The notes: generated from the sequence alone by a model not told the origin. Shown: positions 29,152 to 39,024, numbered from the stretch's first letter. The stretch: 64,000 nt of DNA from Rhizobium halophilum (GCF_021648825.1 NZ_JAKJHS010000010.1:98248-162247), one strand, 5' to 3'. A program made the numbers and translations.

Positions 29152-29226
29152 GTCGGATCTTTCTGCTCGCTCGAACTTGAGGAAGTGCCGCTTTCTCTAG
29201 ACGCTTCGTCCATCCGCGGCAATGCC

Positions 29227-29631
29227 TCAATCCGCCACGGGGATGGCTTCGATGATGACGAAGGCCTGGGCGTAGGGATATTCGTCTGTGATGGTTACAT
29301 GAACGACCGGCTCATGGGCTGCAGGAACCAGGGAGGCCAGGATGGTGGCTGCGCCACCGGTCAACTGCATTGTTGGCTTGCCCCCCGGCAGGTTGACTAC
29401 ACCCATGTCCTTCCAGAACACACCTTGAGCCAAACCCGTGCCGAGTGCTTTGGAGCAGGCTTCCTTCGCCGCGAACCGTTTCGCGTAGGATTCCGCGCGA
29501 TTGCGGCGGCGATCGGACTTGGCGCGTTCGACGTCGGTAAAGCAGCGTTGCGTGAAGCGCTCACCAAAGCGCTGCAGCGACTTCTCGATCCGGCGGATGT
29601 CGATGAGATCGCTCCCCATGCCGATGATCAT
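29227..29631 (-). CDS. acpS: Holo-[acyl-carrier-protein] synthase
   Basis: A 134-residue AcpS with the metal-binding signature [20 protein letters not shown] and the second motif [15 protein letters not shown]. It transfers phosphopantetheine from CoA to acyl carrier protein. The start at 29631 is fixed by the family N-terminus MIIGMGSDL and by the strong GGGAGGAGGG site upstream; that site overlaps a palindrome that could hide it. In many rhizobia pdxJ precedes acpS; here it does not. Confidence 0.95.
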   Translation of the reverse strand: MIIGMGSDLIDIRRIEKSLQRFGERFTQRCFTDVERAKSDRRRNRAESYAKRFAAKEACSKALGTGLAQGVFWKDMGVVNLPGGKPTMQLTGGAATILASLVPAAHEPVVHVTITDEYPYAQAFVIIEAIPVAD

Positions 29632-29639
29632 GGTTCCCT

Positions 29640-29651
29640 CCTCCCGGGAGG
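29640..29651 (-). promoter_or_regulatory. Palindrome overlapping the acpS ribosome site
   Basis: CCTCCCGGGAGG is a perfect 12-base palindrome with flanking bases that could extend pairing. On the minus strand its second half is part of the purine-rich ribosome site before acpS, so the upstream CCCCTCCC can pair with GGGAGGAGG. A translational effect is inferred only. Confidence 0.35.
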
Positions 29652-29793
29652 GGTCCCGGCGGCGCGTGTGACAACTGCCCCATGAATGGAGTACTGCACG
29701 CCCAAAGGTCAAGCACGGAGCATCCTGATCCGTCACGACTCACATGACGAGCCGTCGATACACCAGTCCGACGTCGATTCTTAATTCGCCTAT

Positions 29794-29946
29794 TCAGAAT
29801 GTCTTGCGGAACATGCCGCGGTCGATCTGACGCTGGCGATACTCCAGGTCTACCCTGTCAGAAGCACCGTTGAGGTAGGCCAATTCCCGATCTTCAATGC
29901 TCTGGCCGCGTAGCGCGCGGGCAATTTTCTTGACCGATCCAAACAT
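29794..29946 (-). CDS. DUF3563 small protein
   Basis: A 50-residue protein, MFGSVKKIARAL...DRELAYLNGASDRVDLEYRQRQIDRGMFRK. The ELAYLNGASDRVDLEYRQRQID core matches DUF3563, a family of about 50-residue proteins in rhizobia and burkholderias with no known role. AAAGGAAG precedes the ATG. It sits alone between rsh and acpS, too short to be found by length-based gene calling. Confidence 0.75.
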   Translation of the reverse strand: MFGSVKKIARALRGQSIEDRELAYLNGASDRVDLEYRQRQIDRGMFRKTF

Positions 29947-30083
29947 CTTGTTCTTCCTTTGCCGATCTGTTGCACCGCAACAAAGTAAGCTCGACGAAGG
30001 GGAAAAACCATGGCGCAATGAGCGACCCTGCCTTGCTCGCTGAGCATGACAGAATTCGAACGTTGCCTAGAATTCGGGCACAA

Positions 30084-32312
30084 TCAGTCGTAGACGCGCT
30101 TGACGGTCGAGATGCTGTCGAGTTCTTTCAACTGCGTCAGCAACTGGTTCAACTGCCGAAGATCCCAGACCTCAACCTCCAGCCCGATTTCCGAGAAGTC
30201 GGTCGCGACGCGTCCCATGTCGAGGGTGTGGATGTTGATGTCGAGCCCCGCGATTGTCTGGGCCACCGTCGCCAATGTTCCCGGTTCGTTGAGCGCATTG
30301 ATGACTATGCGCGCTGTGAATCGGGATTTATTGGCATCGTCGAGATCCCAGCGAACGTCGATCCATCGCTCAGGCTGATCGTCAAAGCGCTGCAGTGCCG
30401 GCGCCTGAATCGGATAGATGGTGATCCCTGCCCCTTCCTCCATGATCCCCACGATACGATCGCCGGGAACTGCGCCGCTTCGAGCGAAGCGAACCTGGGT
30501 ACTTCCCGATAGACCTCGGATAGGCAGCGGCGCACCCCCTTGGCCCTCCGGCTCCACGTCGCGTGCTTCCGCAGATTGTCCGGGGATGCGGAACATCATG
30601 CCCGAAACGCTGCGGACATTGAACCAGCCTTCGTCCGTGGACGGTTTAACAGTAACGCGCTCGTCCTTGTAATCCGGGAAAACGGCGCGCATCACGTCCA
30701 GGGACGAGAGTTCGCCACGGCCGACGGACGCGATCGCATCCTCCACATCCTTCTGGCCCAGTCGATGGAGGACCGGTTTCAGACCCTCGCGCGAGAAGAC
30801 CTTGCCTGCCCTTTCGAACGTCCGCTCCAGAATCCGGTAGCCAAGCCCGGCATATTGTTTGCGGATCGCCATGCGCGTGGCCCGTCGGATCGCAGCACGC
30901 GCCTTGCCCGTGACCACGATCTCTTCCCAGGCAGCCGGAGGAACCTGCACCCCTGACCGGATGATCTCCACCTCGTCTCCGTTGTTGAGGCGGGTGACGA
31001 GCGGCATGATGCGGCCGTTGATCTTGCAGCCCACTGTCGTATCGCCGATGTTGGTGTGAACGGCGTAGGCGAAGTCGATCGGGGTGGCGCCGCGCGGCAG
31101 CGCGATCAACTTGCCCTTGGGCGTAAAGCAGAAGACCTGATCCTGGAAAAGCTCCAGCTTGGTATGTTCGAGGAATTCCTCGGGATTATCGCCTTCCGAC
31201 AAGGCCTCGATCGTATGCCGCAGCCAGGAATAGGCATTGGATCCCTTTGAGAGCAACTCGCCGCCCTCGCCGCTTTCGCCATCCTTGTAGAGCGCATGCG
31301 CGGCAATCCCGTATTCAGCGATCTCATGCATCCGCGTCGTCCGGATCTGCAGCTCAATACGCTGCCGCGACGGACCGACTATCGTCGTATGAATGGAGCG
31401 GTAGTCGTTTTGCTTAGGCGTCGATATGTAGTCCTTGAAACGCCCGGGTACGACGCGCCAGCGGGTATGAACGATACCAAGCGCCCGGTAGCAGGCGGGA
31501 ATGTCGCCGACGACAATACGGAATCCGTAGACGTCCGAAAGCTGTTCGAAAGACAGAGACTTCGACTGCATCTTGCGGAAAACGGAATAAGGTTTCTTCT
31601 GACGTCCCTTGACTGCCGCGTCCACAAGACCATTCGCCACGAGCAAGTCTCGCAGTTCATCCTCGATCTTCGTAATCAGCCCGTCATTGCGGGCGGAAAG
31701 TTCCGAGAGGCGTTTCGTCACCGTCTCATAAGCTTCGGGATTGAGATAGCGGAACGACAGGTCCTCCAACTCGTCGCGAAGGTCCTGCATACCCATGCGG
31801 CCCGCAAGAGGCGCATAGATATCCATCGTTTCTTCCGAGATGCGCGCCCGCTTCTCCGGATTTACGTGCTCCAGCGTGCGCATGTTGTGGAGCCGGTCGG
31901 CAAGCTTGACCAGCAGGACGCGGACATCATCGGAAATGGCCAGGAGGAGCTTTCGTAGATTCTCCGCCTGCTTGGCTTTCTTGGTAACGAGATCGAGCCG
32001 CTTTAGCTTGGTCAGCCCTTCCACGAGCCTGCCGATATCTTCCCCGAAGAGTTCATCGATCTCTGCGCGTGTTGCGGTGGTGTCTTCGATCGTGTCGTGG
32101 AGAAGAGCGACGGCAATCGTCGACTCATCCAGGTGCATGTCTGTGAGAATCGCCGCCACTTCGAGCGGATGAGAAATATAGGGATCGCCGCTCGCCCGCT
32201 TCTGCTGCCCGTGCTTCTGCATGGCGTAGACATAGGCCTTGTTGAGCAGAGCCTCGTTGGCATCGGGCTTGTACTTCTGAACCCGCTCAACAAGCTCGTA
32301 TTGCCGCATCAT
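30084..32312 (-). CDS. rsh: Bifunctional (p)ppGpp synthetase/hydrolase (Rsh)
   Basis: A 742-residue long RelA/SpoT homologue. The HD hydrolase domain is intact (HPLEVAAIL, VALLHDTIEDT, KLADRLHNMRTLEHV), followed by the synthetase domain (RMQSKSLSFEQLSDVYGFRIVV with EDYIS-like KDYISTPKQNDYRSIHT), a TGS domain (VFCFTPKGKLIALPRGATPIDFAYAVHTNIG) and a C-terminal ACT domain. Rhizobia generally have this single Rsh controlling the stringent response, with effects on stress survival and symbiosis. It lies after rpoZ, which is separated from it by a terminator, so it likely has its own promoter. Confidence 0.96.
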   Translation of the reverse strand: MMRQYELVERVQKYKPDANEALLNKAYVYAMQKHGQQKRASGDPYISHPLEVAAILTDMHLDESTIAVALLHDTIEDTTATRAEIDELFGEDIGRLVEGLTKLKRLDLVTKKAKQAENLRKLLLAISDDVRVLLVKLADRLHNMRTLEHVNPEKRARISEETMDIYAPLAGRMGMQDLRDELEDLSFRYLNPEAYETVTKRLSELSARNDGLITKIEDELRDLLVANGLVDAAVKGRQKKPYSVFRKMQSKSLSFEQLSDVYGFRIVVGDIPACYRALGIVHTRWRVVPGRFKDYISTPKQNDYRSIHTTIVGPSRQRIELQIRTTRMHEIAEYGIAAHALYKDGESGEGGELLSKGSNAYSWLRHTIEALSEGDNPEEFLEHTKLELFQDQVFCFTPKGKLIALPRGATPIDFAYAVHTNIGDTTVGCKINGRIMPLVTRLNNGDEVEIIRSGVQVPPAAWEEIVVTGKARAAIRRATRMAIRKQYAGLGYRILERTFERAGKVFSREGLKPVLHRLGQKDVEDAIASVGRGELSSLDVMRAVFPDYKDERVTVKPSTDEGWFNVRSVSGMMFRIPGQSAEARDVEPEGQGGAPLPIRGLSGSTQVRFARSGAVPGDRIVGIMEEGAGITIYPIQAPALQRFDDQPERWIDVRWDLDDANKSRFTARIVINALNEPGTLATVAQTIAGLDINIHTLDMGRVATDFSEIGLEVEVWDLRQLNQLLTQLKELDSISTVKRVYD

Positions 32313-32339
32313 CCCGGAAAAGTTCCTCGGTTCAAGAAC

Positions 32340-32370
32340 GAAAAAAGGCGCGCCAGTTTCAAACTGGCGC
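32340..32370 (-). terminator. Intrinsic terminator downstream of rpoZ
   Basis: The arms GCGCCAGTT (32350-32358) and AACTGGCGC (32362-32370) pair perfectly across a three-base loop. On the minus strand the hairpin is followed after a short GC stretch by a run of T (32340-32346). It separates rpoZ from rsh. Confidence 0.75.
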
Positions 32371-32416
32371 AGCCATCATAGTGCAACGGAACGATCTAGG
32401 GCCAGACGATGAAAGA

Positions 32417-32830
32417 TTAGTAATCGTCGCTCTTTTCGGGCGGAACAAGGCCCTCGATGCCTGCCAGGAGTTCCTCTTCCGACATCTGGTCAAAGGTAAC
32501 CGTTTCGGGCAGGTCATTATCATCTTCGCTGCGGTCCGCGGCTGTAACGGCACCTGCATTGGACGCCAGCAGGGACGCCGGATCGGGCTCCGGCTCATCC
32601 ACTTCCACATGCTTTTGCAGTGAATGGATGAGATCCTCCTTCAGGTCGTCGGGAGACAGCGTCTCGTCGGCAATCTCGCGAAGCGCGACGACAGGATTCT
32701 TATCATTGTCGCGATCGATCGTGATCGACGAACCCTGAGAAATCTGACGTGCGCGATGGCTTGCCAGGAGAACGAGCTCGAACCGGTTGTCGACTTTGTC
32801 AATGCAATCTTCTACGGTGACACGGGCCAT
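32417..32830 (-). CDS. rpoZ: RNA polymerase omega subunit
   Basis: A 137-residue omega subunit beginning [34 protein letters not shown], the conserved region that contacts beta-prime and, in many bacteria, forms a ppGpp site. The acidic C-terminal extension is typical of rhizobial omega. It directly precedes rsh, the ppGpp enzyme, as in most alphaproteobacteria. Confidence 0.96.
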   Translation of the reverse strand: MARVTVEDCIDKVDNRFELVLLASHRARQISQGSSITIDRDNDKNPVVALREIADETLSPDDLKEDLIHSLQKHVEVDEPEPDPASLLASNAGAVTAADRSEDDNDLPETVTFDQMSEEELLAGIEGLVPPEKSDDY

Positions 32831-33132
32831 TGCCTGTCCTTTGCGGTCGTGATGTTCGGGAATCTACAGGCCCGATACAGCCATTGCGGCAGGAATTCAA
32901 GTTTTTCCTGCGGAACGCATGCGGTGCGCATAGAATGACGGCCTGTTTCGGCAACCAGACATCAACAGCAAAGTGCGTGGACAAAACAGATGCCCGCGTT
33001 AAATGCAGCTACATGAACGTTTCATAATGTAAGGTGGCTGGTGCAGTGTGAGTTCGCATCCGACCCCGATCCGTCGTGGTTGCCGGTGCCAAACCTGCTT
33101 AGCAGGCAATAATAAAGTGGGATGGAGGAAAA
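32831..33132. other. Divergent intergenic region rpoZ / NYN gene
   Basis: About 300 bases between two divergent genes, expected to hold promoters for both. GGAGG lies before the NYN start. I see no convincing hairpin terminator, repeat or small gene; no sigma-70 elements could be assigned with confidence. Confidence 0.5.
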
Positions 33133-33771
33133 ATGTTTGACCCAAGAGAGAAGATCGCGCTCTTCATAGATGGTGCGAATCTCTACGCTGCTTCGAAAAG
33201 CCTTGGCTTCGATATCGATTATCGAAAGCTGCTCAAGGCATTCCAGAAGCGCGGCTATCTCCTCCGCGCTTATTATTACACCGCGCTGATCGAGGACCAG
33301 GAATATTCCTCGATCCGCCCACTGATCGACTGGTTAGACTACAACGGCTACAAAGTGGTCACGAAACCAGCAAAAGAGTTCACTGACTCGCTGGGACGCC
33401 GCAAGATCAAGGGGAACATGGACATTGAGCTTGCCATCGATGCGATGGAGCAGTCGGAGACGGTAGATCACTTGGTCTTGTTCTCCGGCGACGGCGATTT
33501 CAGGACGCTTGTGGAGGCTCTCCAGCGGCGCGGGCGAAAGGTGTCGGTGGTTTCGACAATGGTCAGCCAGCCGCCGATGATCGCTGACGACCTGCGCCGC
33601 CAGGCGGACCATTTCATCGACCTGGCCTCGTTAAGGAGTGAGATCGGGCGAGAGCCGTCCGAGCGACCACCGCGCGGCGGAGAGCCTGCCGACAGCAGCG
33701 ACATGAGGGTGATGAAGGCGAGGCAGTGTCAGCCGACCTTCTCTGCTACCGCAACGGAGGACGAGGATTGA
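33133..33771 (+). CDS. NYN-domain protein (LabA/DUF88 family)
   Basis: A 212-residue PIN-like nuclease-fold protein. Its acidic residues are in place: FIDGANLY at the first strand, NMDIELAIDAM in the middle, and FSGDGDF near residue 118. These are the metal-binding residues of NYN domains, which include RNA nucleases. The last 45 residues are polar and probably disordered. The 3' end overlaps the convergent membrane-protein gene by 43 bases. Confidence 0.85.
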   Translation: MFDPREKIALFIDGANLYAASKSLGFDIDYRKLLKAFQKRGYLLRAYYYTALIEDQEYSSIRPLIDWLDYNGYKVVTKPAKEFTDSLGRRKIKGNMDIELAIDAMEQSETVDHLVLFSGDGDFRTLVEALQRRGRKVSVVSTMVSQPPMIADDLRRQADHFIDLASLRSEIGREPSERPPRGGEPADSSDMRVMKARQCQPTFSATATEDED

Positions 33772-34685
33772 TGCTTGCGCGCCCTGAAGACTGCTTCCAC
33801 GATCAATGCAAGTGGGATGCCTATCCCCATCGGAATGAAGAAGTAGATCACTCGAAATGCAACCAGCGAGCCAATGGAGGCCTGGTCACCCATGACGTGA
33901 CGGACCGTTGCTTCCAGAACCCCTAATCCCCCAGGGGCGTGGGTGACGATGATGGCAACATTGGCCAGGACATATGCGGTTGCAGCCTTGAGATAGCTCA
34001 CATCGGCTGCTGCACCCATGACCTCCCGTAGTGCGGCAGCAACAAGCGCGAAATTGATTGTCCCTATCACAACCTGGGCCGCAGCCAAGCGCAGCGTAGG
34101 CATCTGGAATGTCCACTTCCGTATCCGCACAGGCGCCCTGGCGAACTTGGCAAGCGCAAGGTAAGCGGCAACGGAAAGCAGGCAAGCGCCACCGATTGCG
34201 AGGACGGCGGCCTCACCCAGGCGGAGCACCTCGGCAGCGTCCGAGGGATTGATCAGCATGACGATCCCCGTCAGCGTTGCAAGCCCGAGCGCAACCGTGA
34301 CTCCGGAGAGTAAAACGATCTTGGCGACATCTTCAGTATCCATACCCCAATGAGCATAGTAGCGGTATCGCAACCCACCGCTGCTCAATCCGGCAAGCCC
34401 TACACTTTGCCCGATCGAAAGGCTGATGAAGGATGCCAGCCCGATCTTCGGGTAGCTAAGATCGTTCCCGACATATCGTACGCCGCACCAGTCAAAGCCG
34501 GTTAGACAAACGTAGGACGCAAGGGTGAAGGCCAGCGCCGTCACCAGGTTATAGGTCGGGATTTCCGAGACCGAGGCGGTGATATCCGACCAGCTATATT
34601 CGCTGAAGATGTTCCAGAGAAGATAGGCTGCAAGGCCCAAACCCAGGACGAGAAGTCCATAGGTCAACAAGGTTTTACGCTTCAT
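33729..34685 (-). CDS. UPF0104 / lysylphosphatidylglycerol-synthase-type membrane protein
   Basis: A 318-residue protein with about eight hydrophobic segments, starting MKRKTLLTYGLLVLGLGLAAYLLW. The blocks SIGQSVGLAGLSSGGLRYRYYAHWG and VIVTHAPGGLGVLEATVRHVMG are hallmarks of the flippase-like domain shared with MprF. No cytosolic aminoacyl-transfer domain is present, so lipid aminoacylation is not expected. A TTG at 34715 could extend it by ten residues. Confidence 0.83.
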   Translation of the reverse strand: MKRKTLLTYGLLVLGLGLAAYLLWNIFSEYSWSDITASVSEIPTYNLVTALAFTLASYVCLTGFDWCGVRYVGNDLSYPKIGLASFISLSIGQSVGLAGLSSGGLRYRYYAHWGMDTEDVAKIVLLSGVTVALGLATLTGIVMLINPSDAAEVLRLGEAAVLAIGGACLLSVAAYLALAKFARAPVRIRKWTFQMPTLRLAAAQVVIGTINFALVAAALREVMGAAADVSYLKAATAYVLANVAIIVTHAPGGLGVLEATVRHVMGDQASIGSLVAFRVIYFFIPMGIGIPLALIVEAVFRARKHQSSSSVAVAEKVG

Positions 34686-34764
34686 AGCCGGCTCGCGTGA
34701 GAATGCTGGCATCAACGGCAGGAACGTCGCTTTTGTTCCTCTTCATCAAGATCAACGGACGGTG

Positions 34765-35070
34765 TCAGACCTGCTGAATGACGCGTCTGAAGGAAGGATC
34801 TCTGCGATTGTATCCGGGAGCGGCCCTTAAAAACCGGCTGTTGGTGGGCTTCAGCTCCATCACCTCGTCCAGATGAAAGCGACGCCAACCGGCACCGGTC
34901 CCAGCAACCTGCCAAGCGCTGAGGGCAAGATGGTCGTTGCGGTCATAGCCGAGAATATGAGGCTCGATCGTTCGCTCGACATCATGATAGCGGGCAAACA
35001 GGACGCGGCGCTCTACGATGGCCTCCCGTATGATCCTTTCCAAACCTTCGCTGTCACTGACCTCTTCCAT
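34765..35070 (-). CDS. Stand-alone WYL-like domain protein
   Basis: A 101-residue protein, MEEVSDSEGLERIIREAIVERRVLFARYHD...RTIEPHILGYDRNDHLALSAWQVAG...GWRRFHLDEVMEL. Pairs of the form R-IEPH-L and WRRFHLDEV are those of WYL domains, which bind nucleic acid or nucleotide ligands and usually sit next to an HTH. No HTH is present here. It lies between the membrane protein and smpB on the same strand. The assignment is by pattern only. Confidence 0.6.
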   Translation of the reverse strand: MEEVSDSEGLERIIREAIVERRVLFARYHDVERTIEPHILGYDRNDHLALSAWQVAGTGAGWRRFHLDEVMELKPTNSRFLRAAPGYNRRDPSFRRVIQQV

Positions 35071-35170
35071 GGCTCGACAACGAGGCGGCCTGCAGAAGGT
35101 TCTCCGAACACGTAGAGAGGGTTATTCTTCAGACCGGAACAGGTCTTCGCTTAGAAGCGGGAGCCGGGCT

Positions 35171-35647
35171 TCAGTTTTCCTTGAGGAGTCGGCTCTTCTG
35201 GCGGTTCCAATCCCGCTCCTTTGCGGCTTCCCGCTTGTCGTGCAGCTTCTTGCCCTTCGCAAGCGCCAGTTCCAGCTTCGCCCTGCCTCGGTCGTTGAAA
35301 TATATCTTCAATGGGACCAGCGTCATGCCTTCGCGATTGATCCCCGCACGCAGCCGATTGATCTCGCGCTTGTTGAGAAGGAGTTTTCTGCGACGGCGCG
35401 GTTCGTGGTTGAAGCGGTTGGCCTGCAGGTATTCCGGCAGATGGGAGTTGATCAGCCAGATCTCCTCGCCCTCGTCCGAAGCGTAGGATTCGGCGATGTT
35501 CGCCTTGCCCTCGCGCAGCGACTTCACTTCCGTACCCGTCAGCACGAGTCCGGCTTCGTAGGTGTCCAGGATCTCATAGTTGAAGCGGGCCTTACGGTTC
35601 TCCGCGACAACCTTGTTTACCGTCCGCTGGCTGCCTCTGGGGGCCAT
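35171..35647 (-). CDS. smpB: SsrA-binding protein SmpB
   Basis: A 158-residue SmpB with the conserved [35 protein letters not shown] and the basic tail [25 protein letters not shown] that enters the ribosome A site. It carries tmRNA to stalled ribosomes. The tmRNA gene itself was not seen nearby. It lies 102 bases downstream of dapA on the same strand, the order found in many alphaproteobacteria. Confidence 0.95.
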   Translation of the reverse strand: MAPRGSQRTVNKVVAENRKARFNYEILDTYEAGLVLTGTEVKSLREGKANIAESYASDEGEEIWLINSHLPEYLQANRFNHEPRRRRKLLLNKREINRLRAGINREGMTLVPLKIYFNDRGRAKLELALAKGKKLHDKREAAKERDWNRQKSRLLKEN

Positions 35648-35749
35648 GGCTTCGTCTATCCTTCGTAAGCTTCTTGTTCGCTCCCCGGCTCCCGGCAGGG
35701 TTCTCAGTCATGTAAGGCGGCGAAGTCCGCAAGTGAAGCTCTTGGGGCC

Positions 35750-36634
35750 TTAGTTCAGCAATCCCGCGTGCCTGAGCGCAGAATCCAGTGCTGCTTCGGT
35801 TGCAGGTTCCAGCGCCGAGATCAGCGGCGAACGGACGCTGCGGTTAAGCCCGCGTGTCCTCCAAAGACCATATTTTGCGCCACAGACGCCCGGTTCCAGG
35901 AAGATTGCCCTGTGCAGCGGCATCAGCCTGTCCTGGTACTCCAGCGCCTTGGCATAATCCCCCGCAAGGGTCGCCGCCTGGAACTCTGCGCAAAGGCGCG
36001 GCGCCACATTGGCGGTTACGGAGATGCATCCAACGCCCCCGTGGGCATTGAAACCAAGGGCAGTCGCATCTTCACCAGAGAGCTGAATGAAGTCCTTGCC
36101 GCAAGTGATGCGCTGCTCCGAAACGCGCTCCAGCTTGCCTGTCGCGTCCTTTACCCCCACAATGTTCTTGTGAGCCTTGACCAGCGCGCCCATTGTTTCC
36201 GGCGACATGTCGATGACGGACCGCCCAGGGATGTTGTAGATGAAGATCGGCAGCGACACCGCTTGCGCAATTGCGGCGAAATGAGCGAAGAGCCCCTTCT
36301 GGGTCGGCTTGTTGTAGTAAGGCGTCACGACCAGCAGCGCATCAGCCCCTGCCTTTTCCGCATGCGTAGCAAGTTCGATGGCCTCGTGGGTGTTGTTGGA
36401 TCCCGCTCCGGCGATGACCGGGACCCTCTTGGCTGCCACCTGGATGCACAACTCCACGGCGCGCTTGTGTTCCGCATGAGAAAGCGTCGGCGACTCACCC
36501 GTCGTTCCAACCGGCACAAGCCCGCTGCTCCCTTCTCCAATCTGCCACTCGATGTGGGACGCAAAGGCTTGCTCGTCGACCTCACCATTGTCTGTAAATG
36601 GCGTGACGAGTGCCGGCATCGATCCCTTGAACAT
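35750..36634 (-). CDS. dapA: 4-hydroxy-tetrahydrodipicolinate synthase
   Basis: A 294-residue TIM-barrel aldolase starting [34 protein letters not shown] carries the phosphate-type binding Thr residues, [14 protein letters not shown] includes the catalytic Tyr region, and [12 protein letters not shown] contains the Schiff-base Lys. It condenses pyruvate and aspartate semialdehyde for lysine and diaminopimelate. The start at 36634 is the family start; earlier in-frame codons show no homology. Confidence 0.94.
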   Translation of the reverse strand: MFKGSMPALVTPFTDNGEVDEQAFASHIEWQIGEGSSGLVPVGTTGESPTLSHAEHKRAVELCIQVAAKRVPVIAGAGSNNTHEAIELATHAEKAGADALLVVTPYYNKPTQKGLFAHFAAIAQAVSLPIFIYNIPGRSVIDMSPETMGALVKAHKNIVGVKDATGKLERVSEQRITCGKDFIQLSGEDATALGFNAHGGVGCISVTANVAPRLCAEFQAATLAGDYAKALEYQDRLMPLHRAIFLEPGVCGAKYGLWRTRGLNRSVRSPLISALEPATEAALDSALRHAGLLN

Positions 36635-36852
36635 GCAAAACTCCTGGCGGGCGGCATCCATGCTTCGGCCGCATTCCGTGAATAAGGTGGCGCACAATAG
36701 AGCGGCGGACATGCCACGACAAGCGGATGCTGTCGGGAATTATCCTGATGCCGCCACGCCGAAGTGGCGCATTTTAATGATGTTGATAACGCTTCGTTAA
36801 TTTCCGAAGCAGCTAATACGAGGTGGGATTGTCTCATATCGCGAGTCGTCGG

Positions 36853-38931
36853 ATGAAGAAGCCCGTGCTGTTGATTACCGCGCTGGCTTTGAGCCTTTCT
36901 AGCGGCGTTACCATGGCCGGCCCTCTTCCGGAGAGTGCTGCCCCCCTTCCCTATGTAAAGCCGGATAACCCGACGGCTGCAGCCTTTCCCATGCCGCTTG
37001 CTGGTAGCACGTTGCCGCGCACCGGTCGACTGATGGCGGCGCCCGTCGTCAAGGCAGGGCTGGACGCTTTGTCCGACCGGAACGCCAGCCGCGCCAGATC
37101 GGTACGTGACGCATTGCCGGAAGGCTCTCTGGATCGTCAAATTCTGAGCTGGGCCCTTGCCACATCCGGATTGCCAGGCGTCTCCTTCCGCGAAATCGTG
37201 GCAGCCGAACAGGATCTCGTCGGATGGCCAGACCTGGACCGGCTTCGCGAGCAGGCCGAACGGGCGCTTTTCCTGGAGAATGCGGACCGGCGGACGGTGG
37301 AGAGTTTCTTTGCCGGGGAACCGCCCGCGACGGCTGAGGGTCGATTCGCCCTGGCACGCGCGCTCAAAGAGGCAGGAGAAGGTGCCAAGGCGCTCGACAT
37401 GATCCGCGAGCTCTGGAGATCCCAAGCGCTCGACACGGCGTTGGAGAACCGGGTGCTTGCGCAATTCGGCGATGACTTAGCCGCCTCAGATCACAAGTCG
37501 CGCATGGACTACCTCATGTACCGGAGCCGCGTAGCACAAGCGAAGCGTTTTTCCGAATTGGGAGAAGCTCACTCGCTCTACAAAGCGTGGACTGCGGTCC
37601 TTCGCGAGGCAAAGAACGCCGATGCCTTGATCAAGGTGGTGGACAAAACTTGGGCCAATGATCCAGCCTATCTGTTCCTCCGGATAGACCGACTGCGCCG
37701 GCAGGACAAACACGAGGATGCAGCGGCTCTCCTGAAGAAGGTGCCGCGGGACGCGGACCGTCTGATAAACACATCCGAGTGGTGGGACGAGCGTCGCATC
37801 GTCGCGCGCGGTCTCGCAGACGAAGGCAAATACGCGGCCGCTTATGAGATCGTCTCGGCGCATGAGGGGGAGCGACCGACCGAGATCGTCGACGCGGCGT
37901 TCCATGCCGGCTGGTACGCGCTGCGGAACCTGAAGGATTTCGAAGCCGCAGAACGTCACTTTCTGCGCATAATCAATGTCGCCAATGGGCCGATCTCGGC
38001 ATCACGTGGCTGGTACTGGCTTGGTCGAACGGCAGAGGCGGCCGGCGAAGGAGAGACCGCGAGAGGTCAGGCGCGATCGTACTTCGAGAAGGCCGCCACC
38101 TATACCGGGAGCTTCTACGGGCAGTTGGCAGCGGCCCGTATCGGGGTCGAAAGACTGAACGTTGCCGCGCCGCTTCCAAGCGAGGCTGACCGACTTCGCT
38201 TCTCGAGCAGGGCTCCCGTCAAAGCAATGGCCGTGTTGCAGGCGGCAGGGCACCAGAAGCGTGCGGATGCCCTGATGAAGTCGCTGGCCAAGGAGATCAG
38301 CAGCCCCGGCGAACTGGCGCTGCTTGCGTCCGAAGCGGAGAAGCGCGGCGAACACAATCTTGCCCTGCATCTTGGGAAGACCGCCTTTGCCGAAGGCCGG
38401 GATGTCGCCGCCCTGGCCTTCCCCACGGGCGTCATCCCTGCAAGCGCCAACATAGCCGGCTCGGGCACCGCACTTGCCTACTCCATTGCCCGCCAGGAAA
38501 GCGCCTTCAATCCGGCTGCGGTCTCGCCGGCCAATGCGCGGGGTCTGTTGCAGCTTCTTCCGGGAACGGCAAAAGCCGTGGCAAAGAGACACGGCCTGAC
38601 CTATGCGCCAGCGCGGCTTACGGAGGATCCGGGCTACAACGCCACACTCGGCGCCCATTACCTCGGCGAGCAGATCGCGTCGTTCGACGGTTCCTATGTC
38701 CTCACCTTCATCGCCTATAATGCCGGTCCACGCCGAGTAGGCGAATGGATTGATCGCTACGGCGACCCGCGCGGCAAGAGTATCGATGATGTGGTGGACT
38801 GGATCGAGCGGATCCCCTTCCCCGAAACCCGCAGCTACGTTCAGCGGATCATCGAGAACTATCAGGTCTACAAGACGCGACTGGGTCAGAAATCTGACAT
38901 CGTGGCGGATCTGCGGTTTGGCCGACGATAA
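36853..38931 (+). CDS. Soluble lytic murein transglycosylase (Slt70-like)
   Basis: A 692-residue protein with a signal peptide (MKKPVLLITALALSLSSGVTMAGP). A long helical superhelix of Slt70 type precedes the C-terminal catalytic SLT domain, with ARQESAFNPAAVSPANARGLLQLLPGTAKAVAK (Glu of the QES motif is catalytic) and FIAYNAGPRRVGEWI. It cleaves peptidoglycan glycan chains without water. A GTG at 36823 could add ten residues, but the ATG at 36853 gives a normal signal peptide. Divergent from dapA. Confidence 0.92.
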   Translation: MKKPVLLITALALSLSSGVTMAGPLPESAAPLPYVKPDNPTAAAFPMPLAGSTLPRTGRLMAAPVVKAGLDALSDRNASRARSVRDALPEGSLDRQILSWALATSGLPGVSFREIVAAEQDLVGWPDLDRLREQAERALFLENADRRTVESFFAGEPPATAEGRFALARALKEAGEGAKALDMIRELWRSQALDTALENRVLAQFGDDLAASDHKSRMDYLMYRSRVAQAKRFSELGEAHSLYKAWTAVLREAKNADALIKVVDKTWANDPAYLFLRIDRLRRQDKHEDAAALLKKVPRDADRLINTSEWWDERRIVARGLADEGKYAAAYEIVSAHEGERPTEIVDAAFHAGWYALRNLKDFEAAERHFLRIINVANGPISASRGWYWLGRTAEAAGEGETARGQARSYFEKAATYTGSFYGQLAAARIGVERLNVAAPLPSEADRLRFSSRAPVKAMAVLQAAGHQKRADALMKSLAKEISSPGELALLASEAEKRGEHNLALHLGKTAFAEGRDVAALAFPTGVIPASANIAGSGTALAYSIARQESAFNPAAVSPANARGLLQLLPGTAKAVAKRHGLTYAPARLTEDPGYNATLGAHYLGEQIASFDGSYVLTFIAYNAGPRRVGEWIDRYGDPRGKSIDDVVDWIERIPFPETRSYVQRIIENYQVYKTRLGQKSDIVADLRFGRR

Positions 38932-38998
38932 CGGCTCCGATCTCACCTGAGCCTCCCGGCCCCTCGCCAACTGTCAGAAAATTGCCACAAATCAACGC

Positions 38999-39024
38999 GG
39001 AACCATCCGCGCCCCTCCCGTGTT
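38999..39024 (+). promoter_or_regulatory. Candidate EcfG/RpoE2-type promoter
   Basis: GGAAC at 38999-39003, 17-base spacer, TGTT at 39021-39024. This fits the alphaproteobacterial general-stress sigma pattern GGAAC-N16/17-CGTT except for the first base of the -10 element. It lies 57 bases upstream of the start of the small secreted protein. Confidence 0.4.
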
